DNA of 64,000 bases from Chloranthus sessilifolius (lineage: Eukaryota; Streptophyta; Magnoliopsida; Chloranthales; Chloranthaceae), in the NCBI GenBank assembly GCA_021018995.1, contig CM037591.1, positions 68,785,901-68,849,900 of the forward strand. The letters run 5' to 3'. The position numbers were made by a program, and so were the translations under genes. Positions within the stretch are counted from its first letter, which is position 1, and every line of letters starts with the position of its first letter. Of this stretch, positions 23,638 to 34,152 are shown piece by piece. Below the pieces are notes generated by a model. That model saw only the letters and a program-made list of their open reading frames with translations. It had not been told where the DNA came from and did not search any database.

Positions 23638-24405
23638 CTAATCTAAGAGACGCGCCCATGCTTCATATACGAAGGCCATCCTCTTTAGGTAATTCTGAGT
23701 TTGTTGAGGATTTACCATTACGCCAGCCTCTTCATCCAAACTCGACAAAATAGCATAAATCTTTGAAGGAAGAATTATGCCATCAAATGCTCCTATCAAC
23801 GATTTACTTGCCCTGTTCAACTTATTATGTGATCGTAGTTTCTTCACCTTCGTAGGTGAATACAACTGATGATTATGAGGCTCTTTAAATTTCATAACCT
23901 CCCATAACTTTTGCTCGTCGATCCTAATCTTTAACCTTGCCTCACATTTGCATCTGTTATCTTTTGAACACTTTATATTGGTGTGTAATTTACGCTTTTC
24001 AGGCTGCTTGAACCCTTCGAACGAACATACATATTTTCTCTTTATAATCTCCCCCTTTGCGGATTTGTAGGTGTTACTTTTCCTAACGCTGAAACCAACT
24101 TTCTTCGCGTATAAATTATAGAAGTTATATGCCTCGTCTTCAGATTGGAATTTCAAGCCCATACGTGGCTTCCATTCCTCTCTCGTATTCTCGACACCTC
24201 CACAAGAATCCAACAATTTGATATCCCTATCACCACCAAGTGAAACTCTTACGAAAGAAATCGTCTCAAGGGCGAGATTTAAATCAACACCACCTATATT
24301 GAATCCTCCAATCGAGTCTATTACAAACTTTGCATTAGATAAAAAATGGGCTAATAAGAAAACAGATTCAAAAGGAAGCGATGACGCTGACATACTAAGC
24401 GCCAA
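23638..24405 (-). CDS. FAR1-domain protein fragment (FHY3/FAR1 or MULE-derived)
   Basis: Residues about 78-175 match the FAR1 DNA-binding domain of FHY3/FAR1-related proteins, a family derived from MULE transposases: GLKFQSEDEAYNFYNLYAKK, GFSVRKS, a zinc-binding set of Cys residues (VCSFEG, IKCSKDNRCKCEARL) and PHNHQL with the final His pair. The product is 255 residues where full proteins have 600-800; the transposase and SWIM domains are absent. The end (NYLKRMAFVYEAWARLLD) resembles the usual following region but stops. The first about 20 residues (LSMSASSLPFES) are encoded by the GAAGCG repeat array, so the true start is likely downstream or in another exon. Confidence 0.6.
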   Translation of the reverse strand: MALSMSASSLPFESVFLLAHFLSNAKFVIDSIGGFNIGGVDLNLALETISFVRVSLGGDRDIKLLDSCGGVENTREEWKPRMGLKFQSEDEAYNFYNLYAKKVGFSVRKSNTYKSAKGEIIKRKYVCSFEGFKQPEKRKLHTNIKCSKDNRCKCEARLKIRIDEQKLWEVMKFKEPHNHQLYSPTKVKKLRSHNKLNRASKSLIGAFDGIILPSKIYAILSSLDEEAGVMVNPQQTQNYLKRMAFVYEAWARLLD

Positions 24406-25060
24406 TACTTCAATATGGAAGCGATGACGCTTATCAATAGTTGCGCCATCGCTTCCTATCGACTACGAGCAGATGAGAAAGTTGATCCACAAGGAAGCAA
24501 TGACGCGTCCATACAAAGCACCGATGCTTCAATATGGAAGCGATGGCGTTTCTCAATCGTTGCGCCATCATTTCTAACTCGTAGCGCAGTTGCTTGTAAT
24601 TCATAGCGCCGTCGCTTCTCAATCGTTGCGTTGTCACTTCTTATCTCTTTAAATAAGAAGCATATGCTTATAATTTATTTCTCCACCCTGTATAATGTCG
24701 ACGCTTCAATATGGAAGCGATGACGCTTCTCAATCGTTTCGTCGTCGCTTCTCAATTATTGCGCCGTTGCTTCCTATCGCTTCAAATAAGAAGCATGTGC
24801 TTAAAATTTATATCTCCACCCTATATAATGCCGGTGCTTCAATATGGAAGCGATGACGCTTCTCAATCGTTGCGTCATTGCTTTTAACATGTAGCGCTGT
24901 TATTTCCCAATCGTTGTGTTGTCGCTTCTAACACGTAGCAGCGTGGCTACTCAATCATTGCACCATCACGTCCTATCGCTTCAAATAAGAAGCGTATGCT
25001 TATAATTTATATATTTTCGAATGCTTATAATTTTTTTTATCTCCACCCTGTAAATAAGTG
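24405..25060. repeat. Tandem repeat with GAAGCGATGACGCTTC and CAAATAAGAAGC units
   Basis: Three to four diverged units of about 120-190 bp, each with CAATATGGAAGCGATGACG, several CAATCGTTGCG segments, TCAAATAAGAAGC and ATCTCCACCCTGTA. No ORF. Confidence 0.75.
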
Positions 25061-25227
25061 AAGATCTCCATCAACTACGAGCAGATAAGGAAACCGATTC
25101 ACATACGAGGCACCGAGTCTTGGGAAGAAGTGACGGCACATCTAATGTCATATATATTTGAATGTTCTGTAAGCTGAAAATAATACATAGAAGAAAAAAA
25201 TACTTGGTTCAAATGTCAATCTTCTGG

Positions 25228-25525
25228 GCTTCTATCTAGTACGTGCTCCAAAAAATTGAGCAAGTTGTCTCTTATGTGCTTCTATCCAGTACGAGCTCCA
25301 GAAAAATAGAGAAACTTGTCTCTTCTATGCTTCAATCTAGTACGAGCTTCAGAAAAATAGAGAAACTTATCTCTTCTGCGCTTCTATCCAGTCCACGCTC
25401 CAGAAAAAAGGTGTAAGTTGTCTCTTTGCGCTTCTATCCAGTCCGTGCTCCAGAAAAAAAGTGCAAGTTGTCTCTTTGCTCTTCTATCCAATCAGAGCTC
25501 CAGAAAAAGTTAGAAAGTTACAAGC
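25228..25525. repeat. Tandem repeat, about 50-57 bp x 6
   Basis: Six units of the type CTTCTATCCAGTACGAGCTC followed by CAGAAAAA and AAGTTGTCTCTT. No coding capacity recognised. Confidence 0.85.
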
Positions 25526-25821
25526 CAAAGAGAGGAAATAAAACAATAGAGAGAATGAACCTGAATAAGAAGGGAAAAAGAACGAACCTGTACCAATTTT
25601 TGAATTGTTTTGGACAAGACCTTTCCCATGAAAACAACACTCAGTTCCTCTCATTGTCAGGTATAGCCTCCACTATTCTCCTACTCCCTACTTTACCTAC
25701 CACTAACACTAGGGAATTCCCGCTGTAATTAAACCGAGTTAGTGCAAAAGCACTTTTCACGTGTCCGTTCCCCATTAGGAAAGCGTAGAGAAATCTCTAC
25801 CTCAGAGTGCATTGTCCCTTC

Positions 25822-25825
<4 letters not shown>

Positions 25826-25862
<37 letters not shown>
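25826..25862. repeat. (AT)n microsatellite
   Basis: Uninterrupted TA dinucleotides. Confidence 0.95.
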
Positions 25863-25863
<1 letters not shown>

Positions 25864-25889
25864 CATAACATTAATGTTGTATGGCCTTT

Positions 25890-26095
25890 GACTCTTTTAA
25901 TTAGATGATGAGGATTGTACTTTGGCCCAATCTTTTGCATTGTAAATTTTGAAATTATAGGCATCAAATCATACAAATACATTGGTGAGGACTGTTTTAA
26001 TTAGATGATAAGGATTATATTTTCATCCAATCTTCTCAACTATAAATTTTGAGATTATAAACGTCAAATTATATGGAATGCATGGTGAGGTTTCA
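25890..26095. repeat. Tandem pair of MITE-like segments, about 95 bp each
   Basis: Two copies of TTAATTAGATGATRAGGATT, then CCAATCTT, TATAAATTTTGARATTATA and GCATGGTGAGG. The same sequence type recurs in the MITE at 26.5 kb and near 56.5 kb. Confidence 0.7.
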
Positions 26096-26496
26096 CATGC
26101 CACTTCCCTTAACAAGTAACATGCTTACTAAGTGAATTTATGGTCACCTAAGGTTCCTAATCATAACCCTACTCCAAAACGGGGGCAGTTGACACCGCTC
26201 GCCCCTGCAGAGACCGGCGACCAATAGCAGACGAATGTGTAGATATGAAACTCAGCTCAAAAGTCATGCCCATGAGAGGTTTCCAACCTTACGTTGAAAG
26301 CACCTTTTATGTCTTAATGTTGATTCATGTTTGAACTTTTTTGCATTATCTTTGAAATTGTTTATCATGGTACAAGTATTTGAGCAAAATATAATCTAAT
26401 CTATGACTAGGGATATTTCATGTATAAAATTCCTGAATAGGCACTCAACATGTATCGAGTTATTTTTTATAAACTAAAAAAAAAAGAGGACTATTA

Positions 26497-26885
26497 TGCG
26501 CACACCAATTTTTTTTTCAACTACACCATAAATAGAGAGGCTATATATTTTGGGGACCTGTGTCATGTGAAAACATCATCTAAGCTGTCTGATTTGAAGG
26601 CAATGTGTTAAATATCTTTAACACAAAAAATTGGCACAAAGTATTATCTCTATCATATGATTTAATGCAGTCAAAGGTTATCGTATGATTCAACAATTGA
26701 CTGAATGAAATTAGATGATAAAGATAGTGTTTCCTGCCCGTCTTTTGCATGAAAGATCTTTAGAATATGAGCTTTATATCAAATGATTGAGATGGTATTT
26801 TCACATGACACAAATCTCCAAAATGCGAACTCTTTTCATTAAGTGATATTAAGTGGTGTCCGTGAACAAGAAATAGGTGTGCACG
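26497..26885. mobile_element. MITE with about 100-bp imperfect inverted ends
   Basis: The left arm reads TGCGCACACCAATTTTT and, inward, TTTTGGGGACCTGTGTCATG. The right arm, reverse-complemented, reads CGTGCACACCTATTTCTTG and TTTTGGAGATTTGTGTCATG. About 390 bp, no ORF. Target duplication not resolved. The rest of 25.53-27.34 kb shows no gene apart from a T-run near 27211 and the listed repeats. Confidence 0.6.
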
Positions 26886-27339
26886 TAGCAGACCCAAACA
26901 AAATATGTATCAAGTTGTAACCCGAGTACCACAGGTGGTGCAGGGGCACATATCACCTAATTCCAATTTGCAGGTGAAAAAGGGCAAAACTCTCAGTCCA
27001 TCTCCTTTGTAAAAACCCGCAAAATTCAGAGTGTTGCGGGCATGATTTTAAATATGGGCCATATTAAATATATATTTGGCCAATATATATCGGAATAGGG
27101 CACCTCCTATACAATCTACAGATTCTACACCCCCAAATATGATATAAGGTTAACGGGTAAACGTGGGCAAATATGGGGGCCATATATGCCGATATGAATC
27201 AGTTTTTTTTTTTTTTTTTTTTTTTTCGATAATACAATATGAATCAGTTATGTTGCAGGAGTTTTTCTTTTGTGTATTTTTAAGAAATAAATAAATAAAT
27301 TCAATTGATAATGTGCGGTTACTGCGCTGTATGAAGCAG

Positions 27340-27570
27340 GTTCATGGCTACACTGCGGGTATCATCTAACGACATCAATAGTAGCGCCCGCGCTTTTGAG
27401 TTTGCCTTTTGCATTTGCATCACTTGGATGGGTGGGTGGGGTATTTTGTTTGGCTATGGGAGCGCTCGTAACGTTTTATTCCTACAACCTCATCTCTCTC
27501 GTCCTTGAACACCAAGCCCAAATTGGCCGACGTCAACTTCGCTTCAGGGACATGGCCCACCATATTTTAG
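27340..27570 (+). CDS. GABA transporter 1-like amino acid permease, exon (second of the gene)
   Basis: GABA transporter 1-type proteins are AAAP-family plasma-membrane carriers that take up GABA with protons. This exon encodes the conserved start of the membrane domain: SWLHCGYHLTTSIVAPALLS, SLPFAFASLGWVGG, LVTFYSYNLISLVLEH and GRRQLRFRDMAHHILG, about 76 residues with two membrane helices. An acceptor AG at 27338-27339 and donor GTAATA at 27571 bound it; it starts in phase 1 and ends in phase 1, matching the next exon. No stop or shift. The first exon, normally about 30-50 residues ending SKG, was not found between 25.1 and 27.3 kb and must lie farther upstream or be lost. Confidence 0.92.
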
Positions 27571-28451
27571 GTAATAATGCTATCTTTTGAAGTTGAAAAC
27601 TGATGCTCTTTCGAGAGTATATTTAAATTCAGCTCTTTCATTCTATCTGGAGAGCTAAGAGCACTTACAATCAATCAGTCTTATGCTAAAGTGCTGTGTC
27701 ACAGCAGAGACAACAGTGTCATACTAAAGTATGCTAAAGTGCTCTGTGTCACAGCATAGACTTACTCTTTGCCACCAAATTGAGCAATCCCAAACACAGA
27801 CTGAAAATAAAATTGAGCAATCCCAAACACAGACTGAAATATTTTCTAAGCACTAACGAGAAGATGTTCGAAGTGCATTCTAAAGATAAATACATTATCT
27901 TTTAGAGTTGAAATAATTAGGTCATTTGGCCACAACCACCTTCCTAAAAAAAATGGTGAGGTTGGTGGGTCCCCTACCCTTTTATTAGTAAAGAAGATTA
28001 AATAATAATAATGTCACCGTTCCCAACTTCATGAAGAGAATGCTGAAAGAAGTCGAAAATCAGAAATAATCCACTTTTAGCAATGAATTCCAAAAAAAGC
28101 AGTTTGTATCAGGTAAGCATAGTGACCAAATTCTCCGGACTTCTTAAAAATATTGCCAATAATTCACAATTTTATGAAAAATAAATAATTTTATAATTAT
28201 TCACGACTTTGTCAAAAAATCGTAAATTGTTAGAATTAGTCATGAATTTCACGAATCATTTATGAAGTTCATAAAATTTTTCAATATTTTGCCCGAATTT
28301 TTTATTTTTTCAATTTTTATAATTTTTTATTAATATTTTCTTATTTTTCAGAATTTTGAACCTTTTCCTCCCAAATAAGATGAATTTTGCCCCATTTTTT
28401 TGGTTTTTTTCCAAGCTGATTTATTCCCAACCTTGTTACTATCCAGGCAAG

Positions 28452-29350
28452 TTGTAGCGACCCGAGTATTCACAATGTCCAATTGTAAGATCTTAGGCCG
28501 TACCATCGAATACCATGAACCATAATAACTAAAAATTAAAGCTACCAGAGCACATTTAAACATTGGGAAAGAAGCTCACAATAATAAAAAAAATTACATC
28601 AACGCCCATGACAATCTTCCTATTCCAAAAATCAAGTATATCGTAAATAATGTCTAAACAACTTAAGTATACTCTTAATTCTTCGTAGCTCTATGAAAAT
28701 GAGAATAAGATGTTAATGAAAAGAAAATAAACAGCTAGGCTACAAAGCCCTCTTCTCCATCCATCTCAGACCTTTGAACATTGCGTGCGGTCTCATCTCC
28801 ATACGCTCATACACTATCCTTAACTACACTTGTCTCATCTGGCTACCTATATCAACAAGAGGTGTAAGTTTACACTTGTATGATCAAACATGCAATCATT
28901 TAAAACTTCAGGATATAAATCATCGCAATGTAGCCATTTCTATAATTAATTAATGTATGAATGTGGCGAATATAATGTCAACAATCTAAAACGAACTGAA
29001 CATAACATGCAAATCATTATTGCATAAATTTTTCTTATTTTTTATGTTCAATGTTTATACGTCCCTCTTAAAACGTTGACTTTTAGAATCTGTCCCTATC
29101 AAGACGTTGGGTCTAGACTCCGTCCCAATCAAGTCATTGAGTCCAATTAATCACATTGTTCATTACTTGTTAGACTCCGTCCCTATCAAGACATTAGGTC
29201 TAATCAAACACTATCTCAGTTTATCATTTCATCATTCTCATATGCTCTTTATCATTCAGAATCGTAGATCATTAATTCATCATACAAACTTTAGAGTGCA
29301 TACCATTTCAACTATTTGTAATAGAGGTCCTCTTCGTTGTTGTTCGTGCT
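28452..29350 (-). mobile_element. LTR fragment of a Tekay-like Ty3 element
   Basis: On the - strand it ends ACTCGGGTCGCTACA, like the end of the Tekay-type LTR at 50664. It has the same build: an end motif, a segment with GAGGTGTAAGTTTACACTTG, and a tandem repeat (GACTCCGTCCCTATCAAGAC, about three units at 29085-29205). Apart from the end it does not align with the 50.7-53.8 kb LTR, so it is another family. Confidence 0.45.
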
Positions 29351-29498
29351 GAAGAGGGTAAAGGTTCTTCCTAAAGATATCGTCTAACGACCACATCTCA
29401 AGCTGCAATTGGACTCTACAAATGGCGCCATTGACCACAAGACCATCATCCGCTATTTTAGCGGCAATGCGGTGAATTGGGATGTCTTTGGGATGTGG

Positions 29499-29924
29499 CT
29501 AGTATAGGCCCAAACTGTCACAGAACTTCATAGTACAACCTATGGAATCAACGACGTCATGTACGTTGATAGAAAATGTTCGGTCATCAATTTTTGTGGT
29601 CAGTACCCCTATGTGGTCACCGATTCTGATCTCCATGTTTTGGTAAAACAATCGGACGAGCCGTGGGTAATAGTGCGGGTGAAAAGGTTGAAGCAAACCC
29701 TCTACTTTTATTCATCGTATATAATTGATTGCCCACGAGGTAGTGTCCTCGTCTGTGAAGAGGTATTGGCTAAAATACCACTCGGGTTCAAGGGTTTTGT
29801 TGGCCCACCATGCGACGGGCTGTTCTAAGGTCGGTTCCGGAACACTCTTCGATCGTTTCAAAGCTTGGGGTCTCGAGGTGGAAGATTTAGAGGGTTTAGA
29901 AACCGTTTGCTTCTTGGAAGCCAT
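29499..29924 (-). pseudogene. Retroelement third-ORF-like fragment (plant transposon protein type)
   Basis: Starts MASKKQTVSKPSKSSTSRP with a basic, Ser-rich N-terminus, then PEWYFSQYLFTDED; a second frame gives HYYPRLVRLFYQNMEIRIGD and a beta-rich tail. The YPRLVRL(F/W)YQN motif is shared with the third ORF of the Athila element at 36.4 kb. A frameshift separates the halves. It sits just left of the Athila insertion, so it belonged to the element that Athila entered. Function unknown. Confidence 0.5.
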
Positions 29925-30182
29925 AGATTCAAGAAAAATAAGGAAATTCCAAATTTTCAGTTGAAAAAGGGGTTTTCTAGGGTTTTACCACTAAAAAGGA
30001 AGGTGTGCACGCGATCTAGGGCCGAAATACAGAGAAATCTTGCACGAGTACGGAGAAATGGCGTTCCTTGGAGCGGATTTGAGCTTTTTCTTGCGGAGGA
30101 AGGAAGAAAACAAGCTTGAGAGTCTTTGAAAACCATGCAGGAATGAATACAAGGGTTTCCGCCCCTTTATAAGCCTGATGGT

Positions 30183-32207
30183 TATTGGTAAGATTGCTTG
30201 TGCTGTTATTTTATTATTGAAAATGTGGTAAATATATGGCAGCAAAAATAAATTAAAGAGGAGTGAAATGAAGTAAAACATCACAAAAACACCAATCTAT
30301 ACACACAGTCCTGCAAGATTCAGGGATATTGTAGCAAGTTTTGATAAGTAAGAGTTTGTCTAACAGAGAAATTTGATCTAAAAATAGAAGGTTGAATAGT
30401 AGACCTCTAGATTTGGCAGCACTAAACTATACTAGAAAGCAAAGGTAAAGAAAGGGTGTTTTGGGGTGTCACAAAACTAAAATAAAACCTAAAAGAAAAT
30501 TACAGATTTATACTACAAGAAAGAGGTTGAGAGAGGGATGGAAAAGGATTTGGAAAATTAAATGAAAAATGGGTCAGAAGTAATAAAATATGGATTGATC
30601 TTTTTACTGAAAAAAAAAGGCTAGTCAAGCAGAAAAAGGATTAGATCCACATTAGTCCTTCATTTGGCTACAAGCTCAAATACAAGGAAGAAGAATACAA
30701 TCCAACCCTGAGATATGGACTAGTCCTAGGGTTATAATCTGTCTACTTGAGTGGTCACAGATCATCCAAGAGATATACTCCAGTCATGGGGTTAAAATTA
30801 GAACATAAAAATCGCTGCAGCCACTATGTGTGTATGACTACAAGCACATGCATCCATAGGTGTATTAAACCTCTAAACTATATGTAAGCATAAGATATTA
30901 TAGATTCAATGGATCAAGAAAAATAACTTTCATTGCATAAAAAGTACTTACAAATGTCAGCTCTCAAAGCTGCAGTCAATGCAGAACTCCAGACCCTTTA
31001 CAAGCTTACACATAGTCCTTTTTACAGCACAAAATCAGTCTTAATTATTACAAAAGGACTTAGCCAGCAAATACTGAGCTAAGAAAAGAAGAAAAAATGA
31101 AATAGATGACCTAACCCTAGAAATGACCTAAGAATAGACTATCCTCTTGGCTTAGCTTAGATTAGGTTATGTTAGATGCCTATTTTTTGCCATTTTTACA
31201 GCTTATATACAATTCGCACAAAATATCTCTGTGCCTTGACCAATTAGAAAGAAGAAAAATCAAGTTAGTTAGGATCCTCTGATGTGGCTAAATTACAGCC
31301 AAGTATTGCCTTGGGTAGTGGGGAACAACTCAACACATTGGGGAGTGTGCCTCAGAGGCTGTGGAATCTCAAAACTACCCCTGCATGTTGAATGGAAAGT
31401 TTGGAACCCGAGCCTCGATAGGCTGGAGCTTCAGATTATGAATATTGAGTGGGTGGAGCTTCAGGTATTTTGACTCGAGAGTCTGGATTTAGCTACTTGA
31501 CAGATTGGTGCAGCAACTCCTCAAGTGGCTGTCGACAGGCTGAATTGCTTGAAACTGCAGCTCGACAGATTAAATTGTAGCTGGTATCAACTACTCGAGA
31601 TCTGCTCGAGGGATTTCTGAAGGTGCATCTGCTCGAGAACCACTCGAGCAGATGTTATTTAAAAGAACTCATCCTCTCGAGATGTGCTCAAGATGATTTT
31701 CTAAAGCTCAGAACCTCTCGAGAACTGCTAGAGGTTGGAAATCTGAAGCTTTCTTGTGTTGAATTGCTCGAGGACTGCTCGAGCTGTTTATATGTTGCAG
31801 GCCTAAAGTGCTTGAGATCTGCTCGAATTGATTATGCTGAAACTTGAACTGCTCAAGAATTGCTCGAGCCCTCATTTCTGATTCTCTGCAGTTGTGCACA
31901 ACCTGCTGCAACACTCCTCTCTACTTTGGTCCACCCTTCTTTTCTCTTTTGTACTTCTAAGGCCCCTTAGGCAAGCAAACTGGTCCCTATGGTGTGGACC
32001 ACCATGCTGCACTCTCTGTTCTCTCATCAACTTCAAGACTTGACTTCAAAATTCTCTCTTCTTTGCCTCCAAAATGTGAATTGTTGCATTAAGCGGTATT
32101 TTATTTCTAACTACAAAAGCATACTTAAATGACAATTATTAGATAACTCAAAGGTGTAGCAAAGGCTAGGTTAGGAGGCGACAAGTGACATTTACCAGTG
32201 ATTAAAA
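30183..32207 (-). repeat. Athila 3' LTR
   Basis: About 2.03 kb, matching 43279-45356 along its length. It contains a cluster of CTCGAG palindromes at about 31480-31870, in what would be the U3 part. The adjacent purine-rich stretch (read on the - strand AGGTTTGGGAGTA, 32208-32222) is the expected polypurine tract. Confidence 0.88.
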
Positions 32208-32222
32208 TACTCCCAAACCTAA

Positions 32223-34152
32223 TCTTTGCTAGTCCTCAAGCAAAGTAAAAATTAAACAATTAAGCTAAAAATTTAAATGTCACTTTCTTAGGGAGCACAG
32301 ATGCATTTAGCTTATGCATCAAGCCTTTTAAACTCCTAGGTGATCCCTAGTGGAGGAGTGCAGTCTCGTGAGTGTTTTCAGTGAAGGTACCCACAAACTT
32401 CTTAATGAAAATAATTAAAATAAGTGCACACATTGACAAGTTAGATTTCAATATACAAAGCTTCATTCCACACATTTTTTTTTTTCAAATTAGAGGAGTT
32501 TTAAAACAATGGATGCAAACCATTTAATACTCAAATCATCATATATGCTCATCACAACCAATCAGTTGACATCAAGAGTGTAGTGTGTGCAAATCAGTGC
32601 TAAGCTCACCATTAATTCAAAAATCAGGTTCACACAAAGCCCCAATGAATTTAATTTCAGACCCAATCCTTACCAAGGCTGTCTCTCACAAATGAATTGA
32701 AGGGTGTTCAATTTCACTCCAGCATAAGATCAGTTACAGACCTCAAATAGGCCTGCAAGCATGACCACGCGCATTTGCTTCTAATTTCTGACTTCATTAT
32801 GTTCTCTTCACCATAAGTCGGACATCCCTTCATCTCCACATAGCAGCTCAATTCACTTTAGATCACTAAGACTTTTATTGGGTTGTAATGTGGCTTAGGT
32901 CAAAGGTTTAAAAAGAATGAAGGGGATAAAAAGGTTCAAAACTGAGAATTCAATGAAGGGGTAGGAGGTGATTCATGACTTCACCTTCTTCATCACAACA
33001 CAAGTTCATCCTCCGATAGGTTTTTCAGATTTGAAGTGGCCAACTTCCTCTCCTATTTCCATTTTTTTTTTGGATGAAGTTCTCCTTTTGACTTATTTAT
33101 TTATTTAATTTTTTTATGATAGTTGCCACAGCTATACAACTGATACACTTCTTCATGTAGATTTTCTCTCTTCTTCTTCTCCTTCCACCAAATGTCAAAC
33201 TCTACTCACCTTTCTTCAATATTTTCTCATTTACCTTTTGAATTCTCAGAGTGAGGGTAAAGCTGAATCAGGTTAAGAGGTCCATGTTCAATTACTCTGG
33301 TGCTTTTCAAAGAAAAATAGATTTTTGAGGCTCAAAGAGTGTATGCAAAGGGAGCAGTTCAATGGGTATGGATTTCAAGCTCAAACTGTCCAAATGATGG
33401 CCTTAGATCATGTCTCTAGTATCATGAGTGTTGCTAAACAGTTTCAATTTGGGAGTGCCTAAATTCTAGTGAGAAGGTTTGAGTCAGTCAGTCCTTAGAG
33501 CACAAGAATTGCCAAACACACTCTTCAAAAGAAAAAATTTTGTATGGGCCCAAATCTCACTGGATATGGTCTTCAATTGAACTCAAGGTGCATGTCCTCA
33601 CCTTTTTCTCTCCTTATTGGTTCACTATATACTGATTGTACAAAATTTTCTTGATGATCACTTCATGGAAGTGTTGAATTTTCAAAGAGTTTCAGTGTTA
33701 AAGAGTGCACAACTTTTAAAATTTCCTCTTTCACAATAGGTTAGGTGGAATTTCACTCTATATGTTTCAATACTGTTGCACTTGGCTTAACCATTTCACT
33801 GGTCTACCTTGTCATACCCCCAAACCTACAATAAACAGTATCCTCACTGTTTTAATGGACATTTAGTTAGGGGCAGCAGGGTATGCAAAGGTATTATAGA
33901 GTTATCCTAGGATTTAACTTGCAACAGGAATGATAAGGACAAAAAATTTCAGGTAATAAGGACAAAACAAAATTAACATAATGAATTTGGGCACATAAAC
34001 TGAAATTTCATTAACAAAATTGTCTATGAAATAGCAGATTAATAATTTTTTTTTTTTACAAATTTATAAGTACCAAAGACACACAAAATGTACAAATATG
34101 TCTAAAAGTGATCTACTACAGAAGACACCAAAGAAACTAACTATATCAACTC
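32223..34152 (-). other. Athila internal non-coding region before the 3' LTR
   Basis: No convincing ORF on either strand; contains CT-rich stretches near 33160-33190. A long non-coding segment here is usual for Athila elements. Confidence 0.6.

Larger units (their letters stand above)
9440..25150. repeat. Complex duplicated block built on a GAAGCG-N4-CGCTTC motif
   Basis: Across about 15.7 kb the half-sites GAAGCG and CGCTTC recur very often, many as 16-mers such as GAAGCGATGACGCTTC or GAAGCGTTGACGCTTC. Longer segments are also duplicated: GATACGAA...AATGTTRGATAAGA recurs near 14430, 15900, 16260, 16510 and 21375; AGAGATGACRTRTCGAAA near 16610 and 17075; AGATTGTATTGATATGAA near 18890 and 19615. 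Embedded are a DUF1985/Ulp1 pseudogene, small ORFs and a FAR1-domain ORF. I read it as one large or several nested MULE-type elements, but no outer termini were found. Stretches without a listed gene (9.44-10.5, 15.4-17.2, 18.45-21.7 kb) hold only these repeats. Confidence 0.7.

Noticed and set aside
25100-27339. First exon of the transporter gene
   Set aside because: I looked for a start followed by residues ending in SKG and a phase-1 donor, and saw none; the ORF at 25426-25728 is repeat-derived.
28452-29350. 3' LTR partner of the Tekay LTR at 50664-53775
   Set aside because: Only the terminal ACTCGGG...CA motif agrees; the bodies do not align and no GATTT duplication is present.
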